Positions 17,211 through 27,196 of a stretch of 64,000 nucleotides of DNA are shown here, piece by piece. Each line of letters opens with the position of its first letter. The first letter of the stretch is position 1. Origin of the DNA: Candidatus Sulfotelmatobacter sp. (GTDB lineage: Bacteria; Acidobacteriota; Terriglobia; Terriglobales; Acidobacteriaceae); assembly GCA_036500765.1 (NCBI GenBank), contig DASYBM010000002.1, positions 162,874 through 226,873 on the forward strand. Reading direction: 5' to 3'. The notes under the pieces are model-generated. The model was not told the origin of the DNA. It made no database searches and saw only the letters and a program-made list of their open reading frames with translations. The position numbers were made by a program, and so were the translations under genes.

Positions 17211-17495
17211 TCAGGGAGTCGACGGGCGACTGATGCCGGCAGAATGGTGAGCCCCCGTCGTTACAACCGCGTCAGCTTCGATTTTAACGTCGACCTCAGC
17301 GCCCTCTTTGAGCTTCACTTTCCGGCCATGATCATCGGTGAGAGTGTTGGGCACGCGAATTTCGCGGTAGAGATGGTCGGCGCCGTCTACCGCGATCTGA
17401 GCCTTTTCAGGTTCGCCCGATTCGGGATGGGAATTAATAATCTTTTCGACCTTGCCTGGGAGTGTAGTGGTTGCTTTGGCTTTTTCGTTCGACAC
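17211..17495 (-). CDS. small conserved protein of unknown function
   Basis: 94 aa, charged and soluble, with no membrane segment or cysteine. The segment DHLYREIRVPNTLTDDHGRKVKLKEGAEVDVKIEAD reads as a compact beta-barrel. I recall similar short proteins in other Acidobacteriota, without a function. It starts at GTG 17495, preceded by GAGGG with 6 nt spacing. The gene is convergent with the cytochrome gene and has a long leader (17496-17917 shared with glnB). Confidence 0.7.
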   Translation of the reverse strand: MSNEKAKATTTLPGKVEKIINSHPESGEPEKAQIAVDGADHLYREIRVPNTLTDDHGRKVKLKEGAEVDVKIEADAVVTTGAHHSAGISRPSTP

Positions 17496-17917
17496 GACTA
17501 GCCCTCGCTTTCTGAAACTCGACAGGTTAGATCATCTGCATAAAACCCTCTACCGGCCATCGGGGAAACACCGTATGCCTTGTCCTGACTTCTTTCACCG
17601 GGGTGATCCGCGGGATGCCGCAGCTTCTCTTCACGATCTGAACCGACTTCAATAACAAAACCTGATAGAGACGATAAATAGTTTCGATTTCCGCCAAGCT
17701 GCCGGGGACGGTAGAGTGAGGCCGGTCTGACGCGGCGAAAAACCGATGGGAAAAGACCGAACAGTTTTGACGAGGACAAAGTTCAAGGACTGGATCACTC
17801 TCAAGTGGAAACAGAGATACTATTTAGGAGGTCTTTGCGCAGGGGGCAGATCAGGATTCGCTGAAGCTTCCTGGCGGGCGATCGTGTGAAGAATGCAAAA
17901 CAGGACTTGACGACATT
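17496..17917. other. 422-bp divergent regulatory region between the 94-aa gene and glnB
   Basis: No believable ORF. Several short inverted repeats are present (tcacc/ggtga near 17596, atcc/ggat near 17608), and aaagacc pairs with ggtcttt across about 75 nt (17755 and 17829) upstream of glnB. The length is unusual for this compact genome and would suit structured leaders in both directions, but I matched no known riboswitch and found no clear sigma54 -24/-12 pair for glnB. Confidence 0.4.
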
Positions 17918-18256
17918 ATGACGAAGATTGAGGCGGTCATTCAAAACTCCAAGCTGGAAGCGGTGAAAACTGCACTGCACGAAATCGGGGTCGAAGGCAT
18001 GACGGTGCTTGAGGTACGCGGCCACGGCCGGCAGAAGGGGCACACCGAGGTCTATCGCGGCCGCGAGTATAGCGTGGATCTTATTCCGAAGACGAAGATC
18101 GAGATGGTGCTGCCGGACAATATGGTCGAGAAAGCGGAGCAGGCGATTCTGAACGCGGCACGCACTGGGAAAATCGGCGACGGAAAAATCTTTCGTTCCC
18201 GGGTGGATGAGGCGATCCGCATTCGCAATGACGAGCGCGGAGAGGGAGCGCTGTAA
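17918..18256 (+). CDS. glnB: nitrogen regulatory protein P-II
   Basis: 112 aa, the usual length. Trimeric sensor of 2-oxoglutarate, ATP/ADP and (through modification) glutamine. The T-loop carries Y51 in YRGREY, the uridylylation site, and the B and C loop signatures (GDGKIF) are present. The uridylylating enzyme gene glnD follows 33 bp downstream on the same strand, a natural partner arrangement. No amtB is in the window, so the GlnB versus GlnK assignment is not fixed. Confidence 0.95.
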   Translation: MTKIEAVIQNSKLEAVKTALHEIGVEGMTVLEVRGHGRQKGHTEVYRGREYSVDLIPKTKIEMVLPDNMVEKAEQAILNAARTGKIGDGKIFRSRVDEAIRIRNDERGEGAL

Positions 18257-18289
18257 AGCAGGACGATTCCCGCTGGTGAATGAACTTTC

Positions 18290-20914
18290 ATGAATGCAGC
18301 GTCCTCATTGATCAGTGAGCTGCGGAGTTCTCTGAGCGACGAATCGGCACGCATTCAACAAGAGTTCGAGACAAGCGGGAACGGCCGCGCGGCCGTGGCG
18401 CAACGCACGCGGCTGGTAGAAGAAATTCTGGGCCGGCTGTGGCGCGACATTGTTGCTTCGGAACAAACCAAGCCCGCCAACTTCGCGCTGGTCGCCACCG
18501 GTGGGTTCGGGCGGGGATGGATGTTCCCCTATTCCGATATCGACCTGTTATTTCTTTTTGGGGATCGCAACGCGGAGCAGGTGTTCAAAGAACCCGTCCG
18601 CCGCTTTTCGCAGGAGTTGTGGGATCTGCGGCTGAAGCTCAGTCCGGCGTCGCGAACACTGGGCGAGTGCGATCGCTACGATCCGAACAATACCGAGTTC
18701 ACGATTTCTCTTCTCGACAGCCGCTTTCTTGCCGGCGACCACGATCTGTTCCGGCGGCTGCACGATAAGGTGATCCCCAAGCTGCTGATGCGCGAGTCGA
18801 AGGGCCTGCTTCAGGGCCTGGCGGAAGTTACGCGCGAACGGCACGCGAAGTATGGGATGACGCTGTATCATCTCGAGCCCAATTTGAAAGAGTCGCCGGG
18901 CGGCTTGCGGGACTGCAACGTCGCGTCGTGGCTGGCGCTGATTTCAGCGATGGACAAGCTGCACGACTGGCCCGATGCGAGTTCGTTGCGGGCTCCGGTG
19001 CGCCGGCAGCTCGACGCAGCGCTGGAGTTTCTGATGTCGGCGCGCTGCTTTCTTCACTTTCGGCATGGGCGCGACGACAATACGCTGAGCTGGGAGGCAC
19101 AAGACGAAGCGGCGGCGCGCAAAGTCGGAACTCAGATGAGCGAATCGCCGGCGGAGGATCGAGTCGAGATCTCAGCCGCCGACTGGATGCGGATTTATTT
19201 TGGGCACGCCCGCGCGGTGCAGCGCACCGTGACGCAATTGCTCGAGGAGATTCCGGAAGCATGGTCCGCGCTGTACCGGCAGGTGCAAAGCTGGCGTTCG
19301 CGGCTGACCACACCCGATTTTTCGGTGGTCGATGGTCTTATTTTCTTGCAGCAGCCCTCGGCCTTGCAGGATCCGGAAGTGTTGTTGCGCCTGTTCCATT
19401 TCATGGCGCACCACGGACTGAGGTTGAGCGCCACCACGGAGTACCGCATTGAGCAGGCGCTTCCGGCACTGGCGTCGATGCCGCCCCGCGGCGCGGAACT
19501 CTGGCTCTATTTGCAGGAGACGCTGCTGCAACCCCATGCCGCTGACGCGCTGCGCGCCATGCACTCACTGCGTTTGCTGACTTTGCTGTTGCCTGAGCTG
19601 AAAGTCATCGACTCGCTGGTGGTGCGGGATTTCTATCACCGCTTCACGGTGGACGAACATTCTTTTCTGGCGATCGAGAGCCTGCACCGGCTGAAGCAGT
19701 CGCAGTCGGAGTGGGACAAGCGCTATGCCGAGTTGCTCGGCGAGTTGGAAAACCCGGAATTGTTGTACCTGGCGTTGCTGCTGCACGACACGGGCAAAGG
19801 CGTGCCCGGCGGCAATCATGTGGTCGCAAGCCTGGAGATTGCCGGCCGCGCCATGGATCGGCTGGACGTGGACCCGAGGGAAAGAGCGGAGGTGCTGTTC
19901 TTGATCGGCAGTCATCTGGAACTTTCGGCGGCGTTGCGGCGCGACATTTTCAATCCGGACACGGTCGCGGCGTTTGCAGAAAAGATGGGAACTCCGGAGC
20001 GGCTGAAGATGCTCGCGCTGCTGACTTATGCCGACATTAAGGCGGTGAATCCTGAGGCGCTTACACCGTGGAAGGCAGAGAACGTCTGGCAACTCTACAT
20101 GGGAGCCGATAATTATCTGAATCGGAGCGCCGATCGCCGCCTGCATACCAGCGTGCATGCGGACGTGAATGATGAAAAGCTGGCCCGACTGCGGTCTTTG
20201 GCGCCGGTAACCCGCAGCAAGTTCAAAGGTTTTCTGGAAGGATTCCCGCAACGCTATTTGTTAGTGCATTCCGCCGAGGAAGTGATGCGTCACATGGCGA
20301 TGGCGGAGGAACTGGGCAACAATCCGGTACAGGTGGACTTGAAGCGCGGGCGGCATTGGTACGAGTTGGCGCTGGTCACGCGCGATCGTCCATTTCTGTT
20401 CGCAAGATTGTCAGGCGTGCTGGCGGCGTGGGGGATGAATATTGTGAAGGCGAACGCGTTTTCGAACCAGGCCGGCACGGTCGTCGACACACTTTACTTC
20501 ACCGATCGATTCCGCACTCTCGAGCTGAATCTTTCCGAGTGGGAGCGCTTCAAGCGCAGCGTGGCGGATGTGCTGCTGGGCCATGCCGATCTCGACAAAA
20601 TGCTGCGTGACCGGCAGCGGGCGGAGAAGGGCGCCATTGCGAAAGTCAAAGTTGAAACGAAAATTGAGTTCGACGACTCGTGTTCATCGACGAGCACGCT
20701 GGTGCAAGTCATCGCGCAGGATCGTCCCCGGCTGCTGCATCGGATTGCTTCGTGCCTTTCGCATCAGGAATGCAACATTGAAATCGCATTGATCGATACC
20801 GAGGGACAGATGGCGATTGATACGTTTTATCTGACGTCGGGTGGAAAGAAACTCAAACCGGAACATTTCCGGCGGGTGGAGAAGGCGTTGGTGGAGGAGT
20901 TGCGCGGGGAATAG
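18290..20914 (+). CDS. glnD: [protein-PII] uridylyltransferase/uridylyl-removing enzyme
   Basis: 874 aa. Glutamine sensor that adds UMP to P-II when nitrogen is short and removes it when glutamine is high. The nucleotidyltransferase site is visible at G71-G72 (TGGFGRG) with metal-binding D83 and D85 (SDIDLL). The HD domain follows with H499-D500 (LLHDTGKG), responsible for UMP removal. Two ACT domains (about 690-770 and 800-874) bind glutamine. The order and length match the family. Its position directly after glnB shows that modifier and target are co-expressed. Confidence 0.95.
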   Translation: MNAASSLISELRSSLSDESARIQQEFETSGNGRAAVAQRTRLVEEILGRLWRDIVASEQTKPANFALVATGGFGRGWMFPYSDIDLLFLFGDRNAEQVFKEPVRRFSQELWDLRLKLSPASRTLGECDRYDPNNTEFTISLLDSRFLAGDHDLFRRLHDKVIPKLLMRESKGLLQGLAEVTRERHAKYGMTLYHLEPNLKESPGGLRDCNVASWLALISAMDKLHDWPDASSLRAPVRRQLDAALEFLMSARCFLHFRHGRDDNTLSWEAQDEAAARKVGTQMSESPAEDRVEISAADWMRIYFGHARAVQRTVTQLLEEIPEAWSALYRQVQSWRSRLTTPDFSVVDGLIFLQQPSALQDPEVLLRLFHFMAHHGLRLSATTEYRIEQALPALASMPPRGAELWLYLQETLLQPHAADALRAMHSLRLLTLLLPELKVIDSLVVRDFYHRFTVDEHSFLAIESLHRLKQSQSEWDKRYAELLGELENPELLYLALLLHDTGKGVPGGNHVVASLEIAGRAMDRLDVDPRERAEVLFLIGSHLELSAALRRDIFNPDTVAAFAEKMGTPERLKMLALLTYADIKAVNPEALTPWKAENVWQLYMGADNYLNRSADRRLHTSVHADVNDEKLARLRSLAPVTRSKFKGFLEGFPQRYLLVHSAEEVMRHMAMAEELGNNPVQVDLKRGRHWYELALVTRDRPFLFARLSGVLAAWGMNIVKANAFSNQAGTVVDTLYFTDRFRTLELNLSEWERFKRSVADVLLGHADLDKMLRDRQRAEKGAIAKVKVETKIEFDDSCSSTSTLVQVIAQDRPRLLHRIASCLSHQECNIEIALIDTEGQMAIDTFYLTSGGKKLKPEHFRRVEKALVEELRGE

Positions 20915-20949
20915 GATGAAGATCCTAACGCTTGAAAATGAGGGAATCG

Positions 20950-21120
20950 ATGAACTGGAAAAGTAGATTTGCTTTAGGAGTGCTCACCGCCCTAGCCATG
21001 ATGCTGGCGACGTATGCGCTTCCACGAGGCGGCGCGATGCGCGATGCTTCGCTGGTGCAGTTTCCCATGACGGCCGGAATATGGGCGATTTTCGTGCTGC
21101 TCTTCGTGAAGCTGAAATAA
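20950..21120 (+). CDS. small two-helix membrane protein
   Basis: 56 aa with two hydrophobic segments (about 6-23 and 37-53) separated by a short charged loop. ATG 20950 has GAGGG 4-5 nt upstream; an earlier ATG (20938) or TTG (20932) in frame is possible. It lies 35 bp after glnD on the same strand. The function is unknown and its reality rests on the ribosome binding site and the coherent membrane pattern. Confidence 0.5.
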   Translation: MNWKSRFALGVLTALAMMLATYALPRGGAMRDASLVQFPMTAGIWAIFVLLFVKLK

Positions 21121-21126
21121 CCCTTC

Positions 21127-22281
21127 TTACTTCGCCGAGAACCTGAACACCGTCTCGGATCTGAACGTCTCGCCAGGCCTCAGGATCGTGCTGGGGAAGT
21201 CTGGATGGTTCGGTGAATCCGGAAAATGCTGCGTCTCCAGGCAGAAGCCGTAGCGGCGCTTATAGACGTGGCCTTTTTTCCCAGTGACGGTGCCGTCGAG
21301 AAAATTTCCGGTGTAGAACTGAACGCCGGGCTGCGTGGTCGAAACTTCCAGCACGCGACCGCTCGTGGGTTCGTACATGCGCGCGGCCAACACCAGGCCG
21401 TTGTCGCCATCCCTACGATTGATGACCCAGTTGTGATCGTACCCGTGGCCGAGGACTAGCTGATCGTAGTTGTCGTCGATGCGGGCGCCAACCTTCGTCG
21501 ACGTGGTGAAATCCATCGGCGTGCCTTTCACCGGACGAAGTTCGCCGGTGGGGATCAGATTCTTGTCGACGGGCGTGAAGCGGTCAGCATTCAGTGTAAG
21601 TTCGTGATTCAGGATGTCACCTGTTCCCTCTCCGGCCAGATTGAAATAACTGTGCTGGCTGAGATTGATCGGCGTGGCCTTGTCGGTGGTGGCTTCGTAA
21701 TCGATAACGAGTTCGTTCTCGTTGGTCAAGGTGTACGTAACTCGCACCTTCAGATTGCCGGGGAAGCCGTCGTCGCCATCATGGCTGAGGTAGGTGTAAG
21801 TAATGCCCGCCTTGCCTTTCAGCGGCTCGCCGTCCCACACGACTTTGTTGAAAGTCTTGTCGGTGCCGCCATGCAGAGTGTTGGGGCCGTCGTTCTTGGG
21901 CAACGTGTAGGTCTTGCCGTCGAGGGTGAAAGTGCCGTTGGCGATGCGGTTGGCGTAACGTCCGACGACCGCGCCGATATACGGAGGATTCGGAATGTAG
22001 CCCTTGAGATCTTCGTGGCCGAGAACGATGTCGGCGAATTGACCTTTGCGGTCGGGAACGCGAATAGAAGTGATGATGCCGCCGTAATTCATGGTGTCGA
22101 TCTCAACGCCGTTTGCATTGGTGAGCGTGTACAAGGTGACGGGCCTCCCATCCTGCGTGCCAAAGGGCTTTTGCTGAACCGGTTGCTCATGTCTCTTGCC
22201 AGCCTGTGCTAAGGCAAGGCCGCCGATACACAAGCCGATCAGAAACCTACCGCATACATTCACGAGTTGTCTTGGAATCAT
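21127..22281 (-). CDS. galM: exported aldose 1-epimerase (mutarotase)
   Basis: 384 aa, about 30 longer than cytoplasmic GalM because of an N-terminal signal peptide (about 1-26). It interconverts alpha and beta anomers of aldoses. Family motifs include YGGIITSIRVPDRKG, the conserved GRYANRI and NTLHGG, the catalytic His in NLSQHSYFNL and the catalytic Glu in ETQHFPDSPN. Export suggests a role on sugars released from polysaccharides in the periplasm. It is convergent with the small membrane protein gene, 6 bp apart. Confidence 0.92.
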   Translation of the reverse strand: MIPRQLVNVCGRFLIGLCIGGLALAQAGKRHEQPVQQKPFGTQDGRPVTLYTLTNANGVEIDTMNYGGIITSIRVPDRKGQFADIVLGHEDLKGYIPNPPYIGAVVGRYANRIANGTFTLDGKTYTLPKNDGPNTLHGGTDKTFNKVVWDGEPLKGKAGITYTYLSHDGDDGFPGNLKVRVTYTLTNENELVIDYEATTDKATPINLSQHSYFNLAGEGTGDILNHELTLNADRFTPVDKNLIPTGELRPVKGTPMDFTTSTKVGARIDDNYDQLVLGHGYDHNWVINRRDGDNGLVLAARMYEPTSGRVLEVSTTQPGVQFYTGNFLDGTVTGKKGHVYKRRYGFCLETQHFPDSPNHPDFPSTILRPGETFRSETVFRFSAK

Positions 22282-22338
22282 GCGGGAGAGTTTACTACGC
22301 GCGGCAAATTCGTGCCGGAATCGCGCGGATAAGACTTT

Positions 22339-23136
22339 TCATTTCCGATACGGCCACTGTGCTTTGGTGAACAGGGCGCCGTCGATCCAGATGGTCTGCC
22401 CGCTGATAAAGGCCGCTCCCTTACTGGCGAGAAAAACTACCGTTGGTGCAATGTCGGCGGCCGTACCGACGCGGCCTAATGGGGTCAGTTTCGACCACGT
22501 TCCGGCGTAGTCCGGATCTTCGGTTCGAGTGCGTTCCGATTCGATCGAGCCGGGAGCGATGCAGTTCACGCGAATTCCGTAGCGACCCAGCTCTACCGCC
22601 GCTTCTTTGGTGAACATTTCGATTCCGCCTTTGCTCGCGGTGTAGGCGACTAGCGAAGGAAACGCGAGCTTGTTGCAACCCGAGCCGAGATTGACAATGG
22701 CGCCTCCGCCATGATCTTTCATGTAACGCGCGGCTTGCTGCGTGCACAGGAAGCAGCCTTTCAGATTCGTGTCGATGACCAGATCCCATTCCTCTTCGGT
22801 CACATCGAGCAGAGGCTTCCAGGTCTGCACGCCGGCATTGTTGACCAGCAGGTCGAGGCGGCCGAAGGTGGCGATTACGCGTTCGAACATGGCGGTGACC
22901 TGACTGCTGGAACGGATATCGGCTTTGATGGGCAATACGTTATTTTCCGCAGGAGCCTGGTTATCTGCCGGAGCCTGGAGCGCGCGAATCTCCGCTACGG
23001 TCGCATCGACCAAAGGCGCTGGATCGTTGTAGTAATTCACCGCGACGCGATATCCGTTTCGCGCCAGCTCAAGAGCGATTTCTTTCCCGATCCCGCGACT
23101 GGCGCCTGTGACCAGAGCTACGTGGCTGTGTCGCAT
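22339..23136 (-). CDS. short-chain dehydrogenase/reductase (3-oxoacyl-ACP reductase-like)
   Basis: 265 aa. NAD(P)-dependent oxidoreductase of the classical SDR type. The cofactor motif TGASRGIG lies at 10-17, NNAG at 99-102, and the active site is Y165-x3-K169 with the preceding Ser near 152. ATG 23136 is preceded by AGAGGT with 5 nt spacing; a GTG seven codons upstream is also open. A short acidic/Pro insert (APADNQAPAENN) lies before the second strand. Substrate unknown; it lies 57 bp upstream of the epimerase gene on the same strand and may act on sugars. Confidence 0.85.
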   Translation of the reverse strand: MRHSHVALVTGASRGIGKEIALELARNGYRVAVNYYNDPAPLVDATVAEIRALQAPADNQAPAENNVLPIKADIRSSSQVTAMFERVIATFGRLDLLVNNAGVQTWKPLLDVTEEEWDLVIDTNLKGCFLCTQQAARYMKDHGGGAIVNLGSGCNKLAFPSLVAYTASKGGIEMFTKEAAVELGRYGIRVNCIAPGSIESERTRTEDPDYAGTWSKLTPLGRVGTAADIAPTVVFLASKGAAFISGQTIWIDGALFTKAQWPYRK

Positions 23137-23303
23137 AGTTACCTCTAGCACATTCACCTCGACAGAGAGATTGATTGGAAGATTACAGCGAAGCGATCAT
23201 AACGAAACGCGGGCGGGGATGTCCGCACCCATGTGATTCGCAGCACAAAATTGCGGTTGCGATCTGGCTGCAATCGATTCGGAGTGTTACTATCGCGGGC
23301 GAT

Positions 23304-24605
23304 ATGACTACGCGATGTCTTGCTCTCGCCTATATATCCTTCCTGTTCGCTTTGGTGGTGAATGTCGCGGGCCAGTCTCAGCCCGCAGCACCTGAGTCGC
23401 ACCCGATCGTGCTGCGCGCAGCGCGGCTGCTGGATGTTAAGGCTGGCCGCATTGTGAAACCCGGCGAAATTCTTGTCCAGGGCGATCGCATCGCAGAAGT
23501 AGGCAGTTCGGTCAGGCGTCCGGCGGGAGCGGAGGTGATCGACGTGGGCGATTGCACGCTACTTCCAGGACTCATCGATGCGCACGTCCATCTTTTTCTT
23601 CATCCCGGCGCGGCGGAAGACCTGCAGACGGTGCAGGAATCGGTGCCGCAACGCACCATCACGGCGACGCTCCAGGCCCGCGACGACCTGATGGCGGGAT
23701 TCACTGCCGAGCGCGACATGGGAACCGAAGGCGCCGGCTCCGCCGATACGGCGGTGCGCAACGCGATCAATGAAGGCGCTATTCCCGGCCCTCGCCTGCG
23801 CATCAGCGGCAATGCGATCAACATCGTCGGCGGACATGAGGACGCGATTGGCTACAACCCTGCGCAGCATGTTCTTCCGAATGCCGACTACGCCAACAAC
23901 GCCGACGAACTAGTGGCTGTGATGCGGCAGCAATACAAGGAAGGCGCGGATTTCACCAAGATTTACGAGACCGGGCAGGATTCGATTCGAGACGGAATGC
24001 TGGCGACTCCGTATCAATACAACGAAGCTCAACTGGAAGCCGCCGTCAAGGAGGCGGCGCGGGTTGGCAAACATGTCGCCGTGCATGCCACGGGAGAACC
24101 AGGAACGCTTTTCGCCGCGCAGGCGGGCGTGGTTTCTATCGATCATGCCAATCAACTCAGCGACGAGACGATGCGCCTGATGCGGGAGAAGCAGATTTTC
24201 GCGGTGCCGACACTTACGGTCTTCGAATATTTCGGTGAACACGCGGCCACTCCGGAGCAAGCCGCGCGCGAGCATCAGTTGCTAGATGCAAAAGTGCACG
24301 AGTTCAAAAAGCAGATCGCGGCGGGAGTGCCGATGGCGGTCGGCTCTGACGTGGGTCCATTTCCCCACGGCACGCAGGCGCGGGAGTTCGTGCTGATGGT
24401 GAAGTTTGGCATGTCGCCGCTAGCGGTGTTACAGGCCGATCTCTTGAACGGAGCAAAATTGCTGGGCTGGGATGGACAGATCGGTTCTTTAGAGCCGGGA
24501 TATTTTGCGGACGTGGTCGCCGTCCCCGGCGATCCCTTGCAGGATATTGGCGCGCTGCGAAATGTCGCCTTCGTGATGAAAGGGGGCGTCATTTATAAGA
24601 AATAA
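23304..24605 (+). CDS. exported metal-dependent amidohydrolase (imidazolonepropionase/prolidase-like)
   Basis: 433 aa. The signal peptide spans about 1-23 (ending NVAGQ). The metal-binding H94-x-H96 (DAHVH) opens the TIM barrel; later ligands are seen in AVHATGEPG, SIDHANQL and GSDVGPFPHG. This set matches the periplasmic amidohydrolase family that includes prolidase-like and Xaa-Pro-type enzymes. ATG 23304 was chosen because it starts the signal peptide; the longer open frame from 23175 does not. The substrate is unknown. Confidence 0.8.
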   Translation: MTTRCLALAYISFLFALVVNVAGQSQPAAPESHPIVLRAARLLDVKAGRIVKPGEILVQGDRIAEVGSSVRRPAGAEVIDVGDCTLLPGLIDAHVHLFLHPGAAEDLQTVQESVPQRTITATLQARDDLMAGFTAERDMGTEGAGSADTAVRNAINEGAIPGPRLRISGNAINIVGGHEDAIGYNPAQHVLPNADYANNADELVAVMRQQYKEGADFTKIYETGQDSIRDGMLATPYQYNEAQLEAAVKEAARVGKHVAVHATGEPGTLFAAQAGVVSIDHANQLSDETMRLMREKQIFAVPTLTVFEYFGEHAATPEQAAREHQLLDAKVHEFKKQIAAGVPMAVGSDVGPFPHGTQAREFVLMVKFGMSPLAVLQADLLNGAKLLGWDGQIGSLEPGYFADVVAVPGDPLQDIGALRNVAFVMKGGVIYKK

Positions 24606-24788
24606 AAGGCGAAAATAAGACGGCGCGACTGCAAAAGAATGCACAGCGGCCTGCCGATTCTCATTCGGATTACTAACGTCACCTGCACGAAACAGCTGAT
24701 TGCAAGCCGCTTGCCGCCCTTCTAATGCTGGCTGCCTGGTCTGCCGATTGCCCCTCCGTCAGTGCTACGTCGCACGCGGCGGGCGCCT

Positions 24789-25292
24789 ATGACTTTCCGC
24801 AGGGTCCTTCGCTTCATCACTTTATGTACCATCGCAATAGTCTTGAGCGCCGCTTTGTGTACCAGTTTGCGAGCCCAAGTTCAGCAGGCGCAGGCTCTGG
24901 TCGCGGACGCTCCTCTTCCGGACGCGCCGATTCCGTTTGTCGAGGCGGCGCCGCCGGTTGCGATCGTTCGGCCGCACGGGAGCTCCGAACACAAGTTCTG
25001 GGATCGGCAGAATTGCGTGTTGTTAGTCGCCGCTGCCGCATCGAATGGCGCTGACTTTGTCGTGACTCGCGCTAATCTGCAAAGCGGGGGGCAAGAACTG
25101 AATCCAGTGGTCCGCATGTTCGGGCGCTCCACGCCGGGATTGGCGGCGAATTTCATCGGAGAAACCGCGGGAGTGGTCAGCCTTTCCTACTTCTTTCACA
25201 GGACCGGCCATCACAGGCTGGAACGTGCCGTCCTGATGTTCAACCTCGCAGGCTCCATGGGCGCAGTGGCCTTTGGCTTGATGCATCGCTAA
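24789..25292 (+). CDS. exported small protein of unknown function
   Basis: 167 aa. The N-terminal hydrophobic stretch (about 8-25, ending SLRAQ) is a signal peptide. An Ala/Pro-rich linker leads into two or three further hydrophobic segments (WDRQNCVLLVAAAASNGADF; FNLAGSMGAVAFG). The motif GGQELNPVVR resembles DUF5658-type membrane proteins, but I am not certain. The ATG is preferred over the GTG 27 bp upstream because the signal peptide begins there. Confidence 0.55.
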   Translation: MTFRRVLRFITLCTIAIVLSAALCTSLRAQVQQAQALVADAPLPDAPIPFVEAAPPVAIVRPHGSSEHKFWDRQNCVLLVAAAASNGADFVVTRANLQSGGQELNPVVRMFGRSTPGLAANFIGETAGVVSLSYFFHRTGHHRLERAVLMFNLAGSMGAVAFGLMHR

Positions 25293-25452
25293 GGTATCGT
25301 CCCGCTCGGATAACCGTGTCCGCTGGCGACGAAACCGCACATCCAACTCTTCCTAGCAGTCCAACGCGCATGTACTCTGGATGTTGGTACTATTACTGGA
25401 TTCATGGGCGCCGGGCTATCGCGGCCCAGGTCGCGGGAAGGAAAGGTTCGCG

Positions 25453-26427
25453 ATGAAGATCGCCAAAGACGTCACCGAATTGATCGGCCACACGCCGCTG
25501 GTGCGGCTGAACAAAGTCACCGAAGGCTGCGTCGCCGAAGTGGTTGCGAAACTGGAGAGCCAGAATCCTCTGGCCAGCGTGAAGGATCGCATCGGCGTCA
25601 GCATGATTGCCGAGGCGGAGCGGCAGGGAAAAATTCATCCCGGCAAAACCGTGCTCATCGAGCCGACCAGCGGGAACACTGGAATCGGCCTGGCTTTTGT
25701 CGCCGCAGTAAAGGGGTACAAGCTGATTCTCACCATGCCCGAAACCATGAGCCTGGAGCGGCGTGTGCTGCTGCTGGCCTTTGGCGCGGAGATCGTGCTC
25801 ACCCCAGGGCCACGCGGGATGCCGGGCGCCATCCTCAAGGCCAAAGAAATTCTGGCCGGCAATCCCAACGGCTATATGCTCCAACAGTTCGACAATCCTG
25901 CGAATCCGAAAATTCATTTCGAGACCACGGGCCCGGAGATTTGGAACGATACCGATGGCCGCGCCGATATTCTGATTTCGGGCGTTGGCACCGGCGGCAC
26001 GCTGACCGGAGTCTGCGAGTACATCAAGCCGAAGAAGCCCTCCTTCAAAGCCGTGGCGGTCGAGCCCGCGGACAGCGCGGTGCTCTCTGGCGGCAAGCCC
26101 GCACCGCACAAGATTCAAGGCATCGGGGGCGGATTTATTCCTAGCATTCTGCGTCGCGACTACATCGACGAAGTCATCACGGTCACCAACGACGAGGCCA
26201 TCGCGATGGCGCGGCGGCTTCCGCTGGAAGAAGGACTGTTTGTCGGGATTTCTTCGGGAGCGGCCATGGTTGCGGCACTAAAGGTGGCGAAGCGGCAGGA
26301 AAATGCCGGCAAGCTGATCGTCGTGATCATGCCCTCGTTCGGCGAACGTTATTTGAGCAGCGTCCTGTTTCAGGAACTGCGAGACCAGGCCCTCAAGATT
26401 CCTACGGTAGAGCTGCCGCCGGCCTGA
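25453..26427 (+). CDS. cysK: cysteine synthase A (O-acetylserine sulfhydrylase)
   Basis: 324 aa. PLP enzyme condensing O-acetylserine with sulfide to give cysteine. The PLP lysine is K44 (ASVKDR), and the [11 protein letters not shown] and GTGGTLTG phosphate loops are present. ATG 25453 gives the standard N-terminus [17 protein letters not shown]. serine acetyltransferase (cysE) follows 44 bp downstream, so the pair supplies both steps of cysteine synthesis and could form the CysK-CysE complex. Confidence 0.97.
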   Translation: MKIAKDVTELIGHTPLVRLNKVTEGCVAEVVAKLESQNPLASVKDRIGVSMIAEAERQGKIHPGKTVLIEPTSGNTGIGLAFVAAVKGYKLILTMPETMSLERRVLLLAFGAEIVLTPGPRGMPGAILKAKEILAGNPNGYMLQQFDNPANPKIHFETTGPEIWNDTDGRADILISGVGTGGTLTGVCEYIKPKKPSFKAVAVEPADSAVLSGGKPAPHKIQGIGGGFIPSILRRDYIDEVITVTNDEAIAMARRLPLEEGLFVGISSGAAMVAALKVAKRQENAGKLIVVIMPSFGERYLSSVLFQELRDQALKIPTVELPPA

Positions 26428-26471
26428 TCGTTATTCGCGATATTAGTAATCATATTGCGCTCCAGATCTTT

Positions 26472-27182
26472 ATGCCGCAGCTGTTCTCGCTAATTCGCGA
26501 AGACGTGGCCAATGTGGCGGAACACGATCCCGCGGCCAAGTCCCGCCTGGAAGTATTTCTCTGTTACGCGGGCCTGCATGCCGTCTGGTTCTACCGCTTG
26601 AATCATTGGATGTGGAATCATGGCCTGCTCTTGCTGGCGCGAATGTCGTCGCAGTTCGCTCGCTTCCTGACCGGAATTGAAATCCATCCGGGCGCGGAAA
26701 TTGGCCGGCGGCTCTTTATCGATCACGGCCTCGGCGTGGTCATCGGTGAGACGGCAGTGGTTGGGGACGACGTGACCCTCTATCAGGATGTGACCCTTGG
26801 AGGCACCGGCAAAGATCGCGGAAAGCGCCATCCCACCATTGAAGACGGCGTAGTGGTTGGAGGCGGGGCGAGGATCCTGGGCAACATTACGATTGGAAAA
26901 AACTGCCGTATCGGCGCCGGTTCGGTCGTTCTCCGCAATGTTCCTGAAGACTCCACGGTGGTAGGCGTACCCGGGCATATTATTTTCCGCGAAGGCAAGC
27001 GCGTGGTGATTACCGATCCCAAGCAGATCAACGACCCGCTGTCGGAAGCGCTGGCAGCGGTGGCGAACGAAGTACACAAACTTCAAGAGCGAGTGCGGCA
27101 ACTGGAAGGAGCAGAGGCGGTGCACGAACCTGCGTCTGCTTCACTTCAGAGAATTATGGACGATATCGATTATCAGATTTAG
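26472..27182 (+). CDS. cysE: serine O-acetyltransferase
   Basis: 236 aa. Makes O-acetylserine from serine and acetyl-CoA. The C-terminal half shows the left-handed parallel beta-helix hexapeptide repeats ([25 protein letters not shown]) with the catalytic His in DHGLGV. The shorter N-terminal domain suggests the EpsC-like form rather than the long E. coli CysE. It probably forms an operon with cysK. Convergent with the dehydrogenase gene, 14 bp apart. Confidence 0.95.
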   Translation: MPQLFSLIREDVANVAEHDPAAKSRLEVFLCYAGLHAVWFYRLNHWMWNHGLLLLARMSSQFARFLTGIEIHPGAEIGRRLFIDHGLGVVIGETAVVGDDVTLYQDVTLGGTGKDRGKRHPTIEDGVVVGGGARILGNITIGKNCRIGAGSVVLRNVPEDSTVVGVPGHIIFREGKRVVITDPKQINDPLSEALAAVANEVHKLQERVRQLEGAEAVHEPASASLQRIMDDIDYQI

Positions 27183-27196
27183 CGTTGCTTCGGTCA

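Noticed and set aside
17500..17660. Possible c-di-GMP (GEMM) riboswitch on the minus strand upstream of the 94-aa gene
   Set aside because: Some words look similar (aaggcatacgg, gccggtag), but the conserved GCAAAGC core and the two paired helices are not there.
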